Shown: positions 48,954 to 61,913, counted from the first letter of the stretch. The stretch is 64,000 bases of DNA from Trametopsis cervina (GCA_022385755.1 MU278371.1:23123-87122); one strand, 5' to 3'. Translations and numbers: made by a program. Notes: generated by a model from the sequence alone, not told the origin.

Positions 48954-50542
48954 ATGCTGTTCACCGTCCTCGCTGGGCTGGCAATATTCTTCAGCGCTGC
49001 TGTTGTGTGCTACTACCTCTATATCGCACGACTCGATGGCCCTCCCACGGTCTGGCCGTCTGTGCCATTCCTTGGTGACACATACCAATACCTCTACGAT
49101 CAGACCACGTACCTCGAGAAATGTCGGTGAGTAATTGTCGCTTCTGCCATCACAATCTTCCCTGAAAGAGCATTACCAGTCTGGCATACGGGCCCATCTT
49201 CCGCTGCCTCCTGGGTAATCAGAAGATGATCGTCATCTGTGACGGGGCGGGCATACAATCTGTGTTGCGCGACAAGACACGTGTCCTCTCTACGTACATC
49301 GTCCACCGTGGTGTTGCCTCGGCCGTCGCCAAGGTCGGCGCCGACGTCAGCCACTACCTGCCTGATCGCCTGCTTCCGCTCACGACTGAGATCTTCTCCG
49401 TAACGGACCTGCACCACATCCTCCCCGCGCTCAATCGCACACTCAACCAGTACGTCGAGAACATAAAGTCGGCCGCCTACAACCCGCAATACCTTCCCCT
49501 CGCCACCTTCGTCGGCGACGGCCTGTACTCCGCAGTTTCCACCGGCGTGTTCGGCGCGCAGTTCCCCGTGTCGACGTTCAAGGACTTCGAGGAGATCGAC
49601 ATGAACTTCGCCAATCTGATGACGCAGCTTCCCTTCCTGTCCACGAACGCCAAGCGCTCCCGCGAACGTATGCTCGCATGCATTGGTGCATACATCGACG
49701 AGGCCGGCCCATCGGGCGGGGCGGGCACGCTCCCAGATCCCGCGACGAAGATCCTGAACATCCTCACGGACCTGCGGCTACCGACAACAGACCGGAACGG
49801 GATGCTCATGCTGTTCATGTGGGGTCTGCACTCGTCCACGATCCGCGCATCATTCTGGCTTTTCGCGTACCTGATGAACAACCCGGACGCGCTCGCGCGG
49901 CTGCGCACGGAGATCGACAGCGCTGTCGCGGATGCGGGCGGCATCGATGCGTTGCTTGACGCACCTCACGGCAAGCTCGACGGCCCGCAGTTCGCGCTGC
50001 TCACTTCTGCAGTGAAGGAGGCCATCCGCGCGTCATCGATCATCTCGCCTGTGCGCGAGGTCTGCGAGGATATGGTTGTCACGCTTAGCACTGGCGAGAC
50101 GTTCCCTATTCGTAAGGGCGAGTCGTTGACCGCGAATATCCCGCTGCTGCACATCGGACCTGGCGGGTACGACGACCCGCTCGAGTTCAGGCTGGACAGG
50201 TTCTCAAATAAGGAAGAAAGGACGAACACGCTGTATATTCCCTGGGGCAGCGGCGAGCACATCGTCAGTCGTTTGCCTCTTTGTGGTTGTGCCATTGCTG
50301 ACATATCCCTGTAGTGCAAAGGCCGCTGGCTCGCACAGCACGCCATAAAGATGTTCGTCGTCCTCGTCCTACGCTCGCTCGAGCTGTCGCCTGCCTCGTC
50401 TTCCGGAACGCCCATCAGTGCGCCTTTCCTCACCCAGAAACTCAACTATATGCACCGCTGGCAGATGCGACCGCACAAGCCCCTCAGCGTGTGTGTCAGG
50501 ACGAGGTACAGCGGCGGGGAGGCCACTGCTGATTTCGATTAA
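48954..50542 (+). CDS. Cytochrome P450 monooxygenase 2 (CYP7/CYP8-like haem loop)
   Basis: Three exons: 48954-49126, 49180-50263, 50315-50542; 1485 nt, 494 aa. A hydrophobic N-terminus (MLFTVLAGLAIFFSAAVVCY) anchors it to the ER, followed by a proline-containing hinge (GPPTVWPSVPFLGD). The I-helix reads LFMWGLHSSTIRASFW, lacking the usual AGxxT. The K-helix ExxR is EAIR. The haem loop, split by the last intron, is PWGSGEHICKGRWLAQ, with Trp replacing the common Phe. The WGxGxHxCxGR form and the altered I-helix recall sterol and prostanoid-type P450s (CYP7, CYP8) and some fungal relatives. Substrate unknown. It is unrelated in detail to P450-1. Confidence 0.92.
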
Positions 50543-52143
50543 GTGCACCTGCTTGTGCCTGAGGCGTTGTGGGGGATGAATGAGCTGAGCGACAATATTT
50601 TTTGTTCCTCTGACCCCGAGTGGTTGCTAGATATTAGAAGTCTTGCCTCTTGTATTATCTTCCCTTGCACATTCTCTGTGCCGTTTAGGAGATGATAGCT
50701 CTTGTTGTGTGTGCTTGTATCTAGTCATTCTTTTCTTAACAGTTTATCCGAATAGACATCGTACGTTATTCTTGATATCTACGTAGGAGTGTTCCCAAGC
50801 TCTCAGTCTCATGTTTCCCTCTGCTAATCGAATGAGAGGTAGAGCTGTTATGCCGGTGTGTTCTCGTGCAGGCGGGCGCCTCAATCCATATTCAGCCGCA
50901 GCGCTTCCAAATAAGGCAACCGTAGCAGTTCACATGCAGTTCCGCTGCGATCAATGATCATTTCCAAAGCACGCGATGGAGTAGGTGATGCTCATTGAAA
51001 GAGTAATTTGAGCAGCCTACGCAGGTATTGTGCAGTATACTATGTGGCCCTCTACCTTTTGACAGGCCAGACTCGCGGTATCTGTGGCAAGATGAGACTT
51101 GTTGTGTCATTTCACCCGCGATGTTGGGGCTCTGGTTTATTTTCACTGGCTGCACTGCGGGTGGGTTGCTCTATGGAGAAAATGCACACCGAGCATCATA
51201 ATTCGCTCTCCACTGTGATACCATCAGTCCAAAGGTGGCCGTATTATAAATCCAAAAGGTGGCCATATTATATAATCCGGTCTGACGGCATGCGGATTTG
51301 AGCGTCGAGTATGCATACAAGGTCTACATTTGTGCGTAGAGGGCTCTATCCATAGTAGTCAGTATTTCGCTGCTGCCCTTTTTCCATGCGCGTCAGCCTA
51401 GCTGTCCGCGCGACCCTGTTCTCAGCTCCCGTACGTTTGGACGTAGACTTACATGTATGGCTTTGGAAGGAAAACTCGCCCACAACAAATGCATCAACCC
51501 TTGGGGAAATCGAAGCAATTACGAGCATACAGTGGGGAGTCAGATAGCAGGGTCTACCTGGAATCGAAGATGCGCGAAGGTCGGAGATGAAGCGGAGATG
51601 GCAGTAAGATGAATGTGGCTCTTCCATTAAATCAATAAAGATTCTACGCATGACCTGCCATTAGCCTCGGCACGTCCTCGTGCCTGCTGAGCAGCATGCC
51701 ATGGTTGGCGATGCTCTCAGACCCGCGGCGGGGTCTGTTCACAAAGCCTGGAACAGCTTACCGTTGATAAAGTTCATGAAGACAGCTGCGGGGGAGCGGT
51801 GCGAGAAGATACCGCGCTATATTGTACAGATATGAAGGCCTGGAATAAGTGGGGCACATCACGCTGATGAGACATTGTCATGTCAGGGTTTGGCTGCGTA
51901 CCATGTAGCCTAGCATTCAGACAACCGCGCCACTTGCTGGAGAGATGTCATTAAGTGAATCCATATAATCACCCATGCAGCTTGAGTTGGAGGCAACCCA
52001 GCTCCAGCCTACTCACCACGTTCACTTCAACACTCGACACTTCTACTTCAGTATGACCTCGACGAACGTAAGATATATTCCACAGTTTGATGGTCCACTC
52101 ACTGACGGCTCACTATTCACCAAAGGAACAATATCACTCGTTT
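50543..52143. other. Intergenic, with an R copy
   Basis: P450-2 3' flank, then an inverted partial copy of repeat R (51340-51910). At 51232-51270 the words AAAGGTGGCC and ATTATA appear twice in tandem. No gene recognised. Confidence 0.45.
51340..51910 (-). repeat. Local repeat R, copy 5 (middle part, inverted)
   Basis: On the minus strand it contains TTCCAGGCCTTCATATCTGT, CTTCATCTCCGACCTTCGCG and GTAGACCCTGCTATCTG, matching the middle of copy 3 at 35990-36300 in the same order. It lacks the CCTAACCTTATC end. Confidence 0.55.
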
Positions 52144-52752
52144 ATGAACGTACAAGGGGCTTATACCGGAACTGTGGTAGTGCCACAACTGATCTATCGT
52201 ACAGCACCAGGATACCGTCCATTGCATTCCACAGGGTTTTGCGTAAATGGAGTACCCGGTGTCAAGCTAGCGGATGCGCTCACTTCCAATCTTAATCATC
52301 TGGATCGTGCAGGGGAGCTAGTGGAGCTGGGTCCGACGATGGCAAAGAAAGTCACGCTGCGTATCAATGTATGTGGTTGCTCAGTCTAAAGGAACGGTGC
52401 CTACTAATCCCGTCCTACACGACATCGATAGTGGCCGGGTTATGATAATTGGAGTGATACCATCCATTTATTAGACCACGGCTACGATGCGAACCAGATC
52501 ACGAGGGCGAAGCTGGCTTATGAGATCGCAAGGAAAGTCAGGACATGCTTGCAGGTGAGGGCTAAGAACGCTGTTTTTTCTTCTCTTTCAGCATATCTAA
52601 CATCTTGTCGCCAGGATTTAGCCACATTGAGATCCCGAGATGCCACGCAAGACTGGTGGGCTGCGAGGTATCCTATCGAACGTCTTGTGCTTCTTGAGCT
52701 GAGGCATGTGGCTGCGGGTTCCTGGCAGCCTGTATTTGCGGCTTTTGTCTAG
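52144..52752 (+). CDS. WPGY-motif protein W1, function unknown
   Basis: Three exons: 52144-52368, 52432-52554, 52615-52752; 486 nt, 161 aa. The second exon begins WPGYDNWSDTIHLLDHGYDA, then QITRAKLAYEIARKVRTCLQ; the C-terminus has LVLLELRHVAAGSWQPVFAAF. Small proteins with an R-I-x-WPGY core followed by ITRAxLA are numerous in Agaricomycetes and have no known function; I recognise the pattern but no name. The start is chosen to match paralogue W2 in length; an in-frame ATG also exists at 52090. W2 lies 9 kb to the right with an identical second-exon length (123 nt). Confidence 0.72.
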
Positions 52753-53748
52753 AATCGGAACAACCGCGCAGAGGCAATGCGAGAGCACACAGTACTGAGC
52801 GGTCCTGATAGGGCGCAGCTACTTACAGTGCAGTACCACCTCTGCAATCCATGTCTAAGGAGATCTTATCCATACTGCAGCATCATCAAGTATGTTCAGC
52901 TGCGTTTGTGAGTGTGTGCGGAAGAGTAATGAAATTGAGATTAGACACGGTTATGACACTTAGATTAAACAAGGACTCACCTCCTGCAATTCCTCTTTAT
53001 CAACCGATTGAATATAGCGCATCACCTTGATGAACCATCCCCACATCCCTACGACCCGCGCAGGATTGGCAAGTGGATGAGGACAAGTTGAGTCTGACAC
53101 AGTTCTAAACAGCACGTGCTACAAGCGCTTAGCCAGCACATCGAATCCGACTCGACTGGCAGCATCAAGTGAAACCGATTTCGGGGCAACAATCCACAGT
53201 CATATACACCCACCAAGCTCATATTACGGGCCGATGTTTGACATGGCTGCTTAGCAGACACAAGGCCGGAATACGGCGATTCAAACTTTCGGTCGTTCTC
53301 AAGTGCTCCTGTATGTTGATCAAGCCGTTTACCCCGATAGGCGAGTTCCGCAGATTAGGTCAGTAAAGCTTACTTTTGTCTGATGGATCCTGGCTTGACT
53401 GATGATTGCATTTCAGGGATGATTTTGTCTTGAACATGAGAAATCAGGCCACTTGTTGTATGACATCCGGCATCGGCAGCACGCTGCTATCTCCATCCCA
53501 GTGGGCTCGCTGGACTCGACTCTTCGGTGAAGATCCTATGATACTGACGGTGTTGTCACTATGTCTCGCTTTGGTCCCAGAAACGCTTAGCTCCTGAAGT
53601 GGCGCCAGAGCACATATTTCGACTAGCGCAATTCAACGGGTGTTGATTATAAGCGGGAGACGCGAACACGTCTCGACCATCCACACTTCCTTATAACGCA
53701 GATCCAACACTGCTATCCCTCTCACCTTCTATCGCCGCATTCGTACTC
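52753..53748. other. Intergenic, no gene recognised
   Basis: About 1 kb between W1 and the decarboxylase-like gene. Open frames are under 70 codons and none has a known signature. Confidence 0.45.
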
Positions 53749-54712
53749 ATGGCAGAAGCATCTACAGGCTTGCAAAGCGGCGAAAGCCCATTCGTCGAGG
53801 CACCGGCACCATGGCACAATGACGGCGAGCTCTTCTGGTTGTTTGGCTACAATAGCGCAAAGCAGCCGCTCAAGCCGTCTTCGTATGGACCACTTGAAGG
53901 GGCATCCTCGTTTGCGGATCCTGAACAGTCGGGTGCGTTCAAGGGTGGGTTGTCTGCAGTTATGATAGTGCGGTACAAATCCTCACCAGTTGGTGCGTAC
54001 TCGCTTTCTGCCGGCTACCTGCCTCGCTCACAGTAGCATGATCATGCATGTCTCCAGGCCCATATGAAGAGATCGCATGGAGTCCGGGGAACTTCGACAT
54101 CCCTCCCACAGGAAAGAAAGCCCTCCGAGTCACACGGATATACGTTTCTACGTTAGCATCTGTATACAACGGTAAGTACAATCCCTCGCCCACCCTTTAG
54201 TGCTTATTGAACGACCCTATTTGTGTTTCCCGAACCACACAGGCCGGAAGAACTGGAACGTTTGCAAACAGCTAGCCTACTTCAAGTTCGTCCCCAGCGC
54301 CGCCACCTCTCCCGGTGCCCTCCCGTACTCTCGCATCGAGGTCTCCCCGCCTGACGCCCCTGAGCGCCCCTTCTTCGTCATTGACCTCTCCACCACCTTC
54401 CTCGGCTCGAACGCGCGTATCCCGTTCAATAGCGCGCTGTCGCCAGTGAGCCTTGAGATCGTATGCCCGCCACTTCCACAGAGCCCGAAGTGGGCTGAAG
54501 ATGGGTGTGTGGGGACAAACAGATGGGTCTCAATCAACTCTGGCATGAAAGGCAAGGCAGGATTGTTCAAAGCTAAGGGTGGGCTGGAAGACGGGAAGAT
54601 GGGCGATGATGTAGGCTTCCCGGATGTTCAGCCTTGGTCTGTTGGGATGTGGTTGAATGAGTTCAAGCTTGAGTTTCCCGTAGGAGTTGAACTGGGAAAG
54701 AAGGACAAATGA
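53749..54712 (+). CDS. Acetoacetate decarboxylase-like protein
   Basis: Three exons: 53749-53992, 54058-54171, 54243-54712; 828 nt, 275 aa. The run GPYEEIAWSPGNFD, then ALRVTRIYVSTLASVYNGRK and NWNVCKQLAYFKF, matches the layout of acetoacetate-decarboxylase-like beta-barrels found in many fungi (substrate-entry strand, NxR(K)NW element). The catalytic lysine of true decarboxylases cannot be assigned by eye, so enzymatic activity is uncertain. It has no signal peptide and is probably cytosolic. Confidence 0.78.
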
Positions 54713-56291
54713 TGTTGCGAATTCACGCCCCCGCAGCCGCTACGGCGGCGAGACGCAGCGCACAAAGGAATGCGATCTATCAAGACGCACCCCCGATGCA
54801 CTGCTCTTATGTTATGTCAAGAACTATAGATCCTATATGCTAGCGTGGAAACTGGTGTCTTGTTGAAGTTAGAATGTTGCGATGCGACTGCAGTTGTGGG
54901 CTCGTATGTATACTGAGAAATTGCCTTTTGTCGACAGAGCTGCTTCTGTGATGCGTCCGCGAAATAGGGAGATGATGTGCCGCTTAGGATCCGAGTCCAA
55001 GCGGAGTCTGAACCATTCGACGCAATCTCCCTTTCAGGACGCTTCTGAGCTCTGTCCTAACCCCACCTTTGCAAATCGCCCTCCCGCCGCATTCAAACAT
55101 GTATTTTCCCACCGGTAACCGGTCTCACGTATAAGTACGGCTTCGATACAGACGACTGTCTACATTTTAGAATATTTGGAGACATATCCCGAGCTACCGA
55201 GCATTACCGGATTGATTTTGAGCGGTTTTGAATGATGTCTGTCACGGGCGCTATGCAAGATCCCAGAGATCCTACAGGGATACTTGTCTGGGACTCACAT
55301 GTCTACTTTATGTATGTAGTACAACCACTGCTGCATTTTTTTCTATTGAAATTGTAGCGTATCGCGAACGCAGGAGGTGGATTTCACGAAGAGCGTGATG
55401 GGGCTTTCGGACTGTATCATCGGCGCTACACCGCATATCTGACGTGACAATAGTGTGACGAAAAGAGGGACAACCTTTGCAAAAAGCAGTGGCATCGTGC
55501 CGCACACTGCGTATCTCATTTACAACAGTTGAGACCCTCCGGAAAGTATAGAAGCATGCGTACGCTACATACTGATCAAGGAATTATGATTTTTGAGTGA
55601 GAGGACGACTCGCTACTGATTTTACAATGGGTGCCGTTTGCAAAGGTGGGGTTAGGACAGTATAGTCCAACTATGCTGTGGCTTGGCCATCCGTCAAATC
55701 ACGAAATTCCCAAGCTCCGCAGGTGAATTTTACTTCGCCTTCAGTTACGGGTGCGAATTCAGCCTTAACATCGCTAGGATAGACTCTAGATCCAAGCTCC
55801 AGAAGGCTATTTGGATGAATTTGACTATCACTACAAATACAAGGATGTGGCAAGAACTTGATGTGACGCTGAATGGCTGTTCGTCCGCCTATGGAAATCG
55901 TTCCGTGTCTATTCCACATCATTTGAACAAACCGCTGGGAGATATCATGCTTGGAATATTGCTGAACGAAACATAGTTTTCTCCGAGGACGTTTTGCGTG
56001 CTGCATTTTGGGAGACCGTGGCTCATGATATCTTGCAACTTCGAGTCCTTCATATCCTCATGATCTAAGCCACGGGCAAATTGAATGGAGAGCAAGGCAA
56101 CGTTACCCGTGACCCTTGACACAGGAGGTTATCACCTTGGCCCGAAAGCAGTACAAACTTTTATCCCGTCAATCCCGCCATCGATGTATCAGACGTTCTT
56201 CCAATGATTTCCATCCAGGTCATATCTTCTTCCCTTCAAGAACATAGTAACCATAAGGCGTATCCAGAAGGCTCCTCCACTGCCCCAAATT
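54713..56291. other. Intergenic, no gene recognised
   Basis: A minus-strand open stretch at 55671-56006 (about 110 codons) has no recognised signature and no clear splice partners. The rest is short frames. The right end is the 3' flank of the TFIIIC gene. Confidence 0.45.
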
Positions 56292-59200
56292 TCAGATGGA
56301 GAGCCAGCGACGATACAGCTCCTGCGCAAGAGGCGTTGCCCCTGTTGTCATATAAATAAGCGATAAGTTATACGCTGTCTCAGACGCAAGCCCGCAGTCT
56401 ATCTGCACAGATTATATATCAAATGAAAGTAGCGTGGTCTAAGTGGAAGGATAATACCTCGGGGTTGGCAGCAAGTCTCTGTTCGGTCTGGTTCAGGACG
56501 CGTTCGTAGTGCCTCACCGCAAGAGTGAGGAGACCTGTGGGAATCCTTTAACATTCCACAGGTCTGATCGGTCAAATTGTAGTTCTTACCAAGCTGATGA
56601 AATACACGCCCGAAATTGTATTCGACTTCTTCCGGCGCGTCTTCACCTCGTAGTTCCCGGTATCGCGTTAAGAAGGCCAGACCCTTGGTATGTCGTCAAT
56701 ACACATCACAACAGTGAAAGAGTACACGTTACCTGAGCGATCAGGTGTTGTCTATTGTCTGCTTGACGCTGCATTGCCCGGCCAACGGATGCAATAGCGA
56801 GACAAAGGCATATCAGAGGGTCATGTTTGCAGTAGTCGTAAGCATGAAGAAGGTAGACTGGATCATGACTCTATCAGATAAACGGAATGATTGAATTAAG
56901 TAGACTTACATAAAGCGCTCTGATAGCTCTTCGCAGCAAGGCATATTTGGCCGTACAGAGCAACTCCGTTTGGGTTTTCCTTGGTAGGCGGTCTGGGTTT
57001 CGGTCCTCCACCTGGAGCCTCTCCAATTTCCTTACTACCAGAAGGGCCCATTTCGAGAGCATCCTGGTCATCATCGTCTTCTTCAACCTTGGCACCCACG
57101 CCATATCGTTTGAGAACAGGGTTCCAACGCAAACTCTCAGGGTTCTTCAGCGCAGTGTCGTTCGCACGTACTTCACGCAGCATGTGCTTGGAAAGGGTAG
57201 ACGCGAGGAAGGCATCGGTAGGTCGAAGGCCGCTGCCTAGCGATGCGAGAAGGATACGGAGAGGCTCATTATTGAACTGATGCGTGTTGACAAGCTTCCT
57301 TGATTGCTCAACGACGACATCGTACCGGTTGGCCGCGATAGAACACGCTTGATATCTTCTGAGAAGAGGACGGGGTGATAGCGGTGAGAAAACTCACAGA
57401 TGATTGCACAGCGTATGCTATCCTGATGAGCTCGCGACTGGAATGCATTAGAATATAGTATGTGTCGCAAAACGTCCAATGCATCGTCGTATTGTTCGCG
57501 CTTCGTAAGGTTGAAAGCATACTGTTACCCCGTCAATATGTCACCAGATAGAGCATCACACCGTAGACGTACCTGCATAAAGGTTCTTAACCAATCCGTG
57601 AAGGAGATTGTGCGGAAAGAATCAAGTACACGGGTCCCATCTGTCTTCGCTTTCTTCGCCATTGAATCGCGGCCTAAAAATATATCAGCGCTATCCAGCG
57701 TAGTTATCAAAGCTAGACATACCAAGTTCAAGCTGCAGCCGCGAAGCCATGCTCTCCTCACTCGCCTCAGCGCTGGTATTTTGTGTCTTTCTGGCTGCCC
57801 GTGGAAACATACCCCTGAAGCCCATATGCTGTCAACAACAATAGACCAGTGAGCTTTACCAACAACACGAGGTACATCTGCTTCCCACCCTAGCTGACAG
57901 GAAGAGCGCCCGTGTCTCCCTGAATGACTCCACCAATAGCTCCGCTTCGTGCATCCATTCTCTCACTGCCTCCTCCTGGCCTGATAGCATAGGTGCCCAC
58001 AGGTCCTTGACACGGCGAAATGATTGTGAGGCCAGTTTCTCCTTTTGGGCCTCCAGATCGCGTAACTGGGCGGAGCTCAATTTCCCTGCCTTCGAACCTG
58101 AAGCCTTCGAGACTTTCTCCTTTCCACTACGAGCCTTCTCTTCAAAAAGAGAGGCACCAACGCCGCGGTCACTGGTAGCTGGCTGACCGTCGTCGTCCTC
58201 TAGGCCTTGTCTTCCCGTCAACTTTGCCCGACGGCGGGCATCAATCACTGCACGAAAATGGTTATCATGATTACGTGCAAACCGTCTTCGATAACCCACT
58301 CACCTTGCAATAGAAGATCAAGTGCCTTTCTTGTCTCGCCCAAGATCTCATATATGGAGGCAAGGTCCTTCTTTGCGCCGTTATTCGAGGGGTCAGCTTT
58401 CAGAACTGCGGAACATCAGCATAGCCTTTATTGACGGTTGTGAGAAAACGCACCATACTCGTATACCTCAGCCGCTCCTTTGAGATCTCCAACCATACGT
58501 CGACATGCTGCAGCTTGCAAAAGTACTTGCAGACTACTGGTCTATACAGCCTAAATCACTCATTTTTTTTTCATGACCATATGGCCCGGCACACTCACGG
58601 ACGGATCGGCTCCAAGCATTTCATATATGTGTCCCGCTTCATTATACATCTCACGGTCGAAGTATGCGTCAGCGATTTCGGCGAAGAGAGGCGCATACTC
58701 GACCGGGTCTTGCGACAAGACGATAGACGCATGCATCTAGGGAGAGTTCGACCTTCACAGGCTTGTTCAAATGCGAACTCACGGACTTTACGTACCTTTC
58801 CTTCGGCAATGTCTCCCATTTTGATACGAGAGATGCATAGCCTGTGCCTGGCATTGACATCCAACGGGTACATGCCGGGCTGAATCTCTCCGTCTCCAGC
58901 TATGCGTGCACTTTGGTCATGGGGGCCGACCGGGGTATCCCACTCTCTGTCGTCTTCAATTGAGTCCCAGTATTTCTGTGCCGCACGCCCCTGTAACCAT
59001 CTGCAGCCCCGTCTGATAGTCTCTACGGCCTTCTCGTATTTACCCGTGGTGTTATATAGATCAGCGAGGACGAGGATTTCCATGAGATTGAAGCTGGCTG
59101 CAGTTCCGTCTGGGGCAAGCTGCGTGACAGGGACTTGTCCAGAAGGAAATGCTTCCTGATAATGATTGAACGCGTCTTGGAACAACGAAGCGCACTGGTC

Positions 59201-60321
59201 CAGATCCGAAAGTTCAATTAGCACGGGTCTTAGCTCTGCCAGAACACTCAGGTCGTTTGGGATGCGTTTCAGAATCGTGAGGAGGGCGTGCCGCGCCTAT
59301 AGTTAAATGTGTGGGACTGGTTGCCATATGAGAAACAACAAGGCTCACTGTTCGAAGCTCTCCAACCTCTTTAGCCAGGGAAGCTCTATCCCAAAATGCA
59401 CCCACGTTCGAAGGGTCTAGTTGGCAGAGCTTGCGGTAACAATAGAGGGTCTGTTGATGGTATCCCTGCTGCCTGTCGAATATATTGTCAATATCACCAC
59501 AAACAATTTTCGAGACCCACAGTACCGTGACTGTTGAGCCAATCTGTCCCATTCTTCAGGGTCTTGATTCAAGTGAGCTGCCATAATCCGCAGCTGCAGG
59601 GCCTTCTCGCCATCTTTCATATCTTCATAGCATTGCGCAAGCACAGACCACGCAGATCCGGCACGGGGTTCGATTCTTATGACTTCCTGCATGATACGTA
59701 GAGTCTCTGGTATGTCGTTATCTACGTAAGCTTGGTTTCCTTCGCCGATCAGTGCTCGCACTTGTTGTGACAGAACGACGCCTTTCTGTCGACCTGGCTG
59801 TGAAAAAGTATTGTGTGAGTCCATACGGGGGCACACACAGAAGTGTATGCTTTACTCGCCCTTCTACCCTTTTTTCTCCCCACTCCTGAAGCCTCTCGGA
59901 GGTCATCTTTGAACTCGGCTTCCTTGTCTCTCATGTCAAAGTCCCAGACCTTACTCAACGCGCCGGCTCCGGCGCTGTCACCGCCGCGAATCTCGCGGAC
60001 CAAACGGCTGACGCCATAAGAGAGATTTTCAAAGAGCCGTGCGATACGTTACTCACTCGAAGTCCCTGTCTATCGGTGGTTCCACGTCTCCGACCGCCTT
60101 TCCCTTTCCTTTGCCTTGGGCAGATGTATCAGTAACGTTCTGTGGTCCACCCTCCTCGCTTGACTCCTCTTCGCTGGTCATGTACTCGGAGCCATCGTCA
60201 GAATCCTCACTGTTCTCTAGGTTGTTTACGTCGTCATTGCAAGAGCTAAAACGCGTCCGTGACACATACCGAACGTCTCATCGTAATCCCAGCGTTCTTC
60301 TTCTGAATCTCTTGAGAGCAT
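56292..60321 (-). CDS. TFC4: Transcription factor IIIC TPR subunit (Tfc4/Sfc4 orthologue)
   Basis: A many-exon gene, about 950-1050 aa. The start is ATG at 60321 (MLSRDSEEERWDYDETF, then a 53-nt intron, then ENSEDSDDGSEYMTSEEE). The acidic N-terminus is followed by TPR units: ALIGEGNQAYVDNDIPETL, IRIEPRAGSAWSVLAQCYED, CQLDPSNVGAFWDRASLAKE, EILVLADLYNTTGKYEKAVE and the segment around LFAEIADAYFDREMYNEAGH. A lysine-rich acidic linker lies near 58080-58200. The C-terminus, in its own exon, ends AYNLSLIYMTTGATPLAQEL and YRRWLSI, which is strongly typical of this subunit. It scaffolds the tau-A/tau-B connection of TFIIIC and recruits TFIIIB at tRNA genes. Exon ends not listed here were only partly checked. 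No lesion was seen. Confidence 0.88.
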
Positions 60322-61307
60322 TGTTGAGGGTATCTGTGGCTAAAAACAATAGCTCTATTGTGTTTGGTAGATGGACATCCAACTTGAGGCCCAGTGAGGT
60401 CGATCACTGAAAGGAACGCTGGAGAATCATGAGTGCGCGAGCACCACGAGTCCGTAGTCAAAGAATGACACCTCTTTTTCGTGTACAGTTCTGCGAGACA
60501 ATAGTGAAAGTGTTTGACAATATGAGCCAGGCAGTCAACGATGAGTATGATCAAGCGAGGGTCTCTTTACCGGCATTCATGGCGAGCGCCCTGAAATCGC
60601 CGGACACCCATTTGCCCGAAGTATCATCGATCACCGTTCCCTTACAATCGCGGTAGTTCCCTGTAAGCTGTGACGTTGTCAAATTTACGTGCATGTAGTC
60701 TAGGATGCTGTGTTTTTGGCTGCGTTTCAGGAAACGGTGCAGCGTGGCAATGAAGAAATGCACGATGCCTGTAGGCCACACGGCTTCCAACCATATGCTC
60801 TTGAAGACAACGTGGCGGGTGGCTTGAGGTTCTGGAGCACTGGCGGTCCTCGGAGTGGCTTTATTATGCAGGACCAGGATAATCATCACTAACTAATACC
60901 GTCAGATCCGACGTCTAAGACAGAAACAAGCTCACCGCCTCTCGGTCCCTCGGCCGCGCTTCGTAGAAGCGCAAGTATGTTTCCATCTTTTCCTTACGAA
61001 CTACGGCTCATACCCTAGAAGTTTTTTTGCTGCTTTATCCTTCTTATGGGATCGTAATGCCTTGTCCCTCAGCGGGTGTGAGTCCTGTTCCCGATAGCCA
61101 CGGATTGGCACCTCATGCTAGGCAGTCTTGGCTTCTCTGAAACCTGCTCACACGTTATACCATGGGTTCATTATGGAATACTTTACCGAGTACCGCTGGT
61201 CTCTGGCCCCTGGCTGGCTATAGGTCTAACAGATCAAATGGAAAGCGTTGCTACTCTCTATAAAAACTGCGGTGTACCGGTTGTACAGGTCCTCATACAC
61301 TCCTGAC
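60322..61307. other. Intergenic, no gene recognised
   Basis: Contains the TFIIIC promoter side. Minus-strand frames at 60246-60554 and 60551-60889 are around 100 codons each, but no family could be assigned. Confidence 0.45.
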
Positions 61308-61913
61308 ATGGCTCAGTTAGTCCTCATTCCTCAATATCCGTTCAGGACGACAAGGACCTTTGAAAGGTTCCCAATGATCTCGTTTTCTGAAAACAATTAT
61401 CCGGGGATCCGTCTCGATCGCGCATTCAACGACGATCTAAATGGTCTCGATCATCCCGATAGCACACCAGCACTCACACAAACTGCGAAGAAGGTTGCAT
61501 TGCGCATCAACGTACGTCCACAGATATTCCCTCAGTGTGACCACAGACTAACGATGTACGTCATGATTCGCTGGCATTCAGTGGCCAGGATATCCGGAAT
61601 GGCACGATGTGATACACGCTTTCGACCACAGGTATGACGCCAATCCCGTTACTCAACGACGGTTGGCATATTTGGTGGCACGGAAGATACAGACTTGCAT
61701 GCAAGTACGTAAAAATTCCAACACATTCACGTCCGAAAATTTGACCAAAGTCTGTAGGACATAAGTGTCCATTTCATGCAGTCTAGCGCTGCTATAAATC
61801 TTCAATGGAGGGTCGAAAACTTTCGGCTCGAGGATCTCGTGCTACTGCAGCTCGTGCATGTGTCCCCGGGAAGTTGGCAGCCGGTGCTGGCGTATCATCC
61901 GCGCCAGTTTTGA
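61308..61913 (+). CDS. WPGY-motif protein W2, paralogue of W1
   Basis: Three exons: 61308-61511, 61582-61704, 61758-61913; 483 nt, 160 aa. The core is WPGYPEWHDVIHAFDHRYDA then VTQRRLAYLVARKIQTCMQ, and the C-terminus LVLLQLVHVSPGSWQPVLAY. The last two introns are placed exactly as in W1 and the second exon is the same length, so the genes are paralogues. The upstream parts (NYPGIRLDRAFNDDLNGLD against VPGVKLADALTSNLNHLD) also align. Function unknown; recurrent family in mushroom-forming fungi. Confidence 0.78.

Noticed and set aside
55671..56006. Minus-strand 111-codon frame left of the TFIIIC gene
   Set aside because: No signature, no good start context, and no matching exons nearby.
60246..60554. 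Minus-strand stretch with LTTDSW-like words recalling hAT transposases
   Set aside because: Too short, with no other transposase motif or terminal repeats; the match is likely chance.
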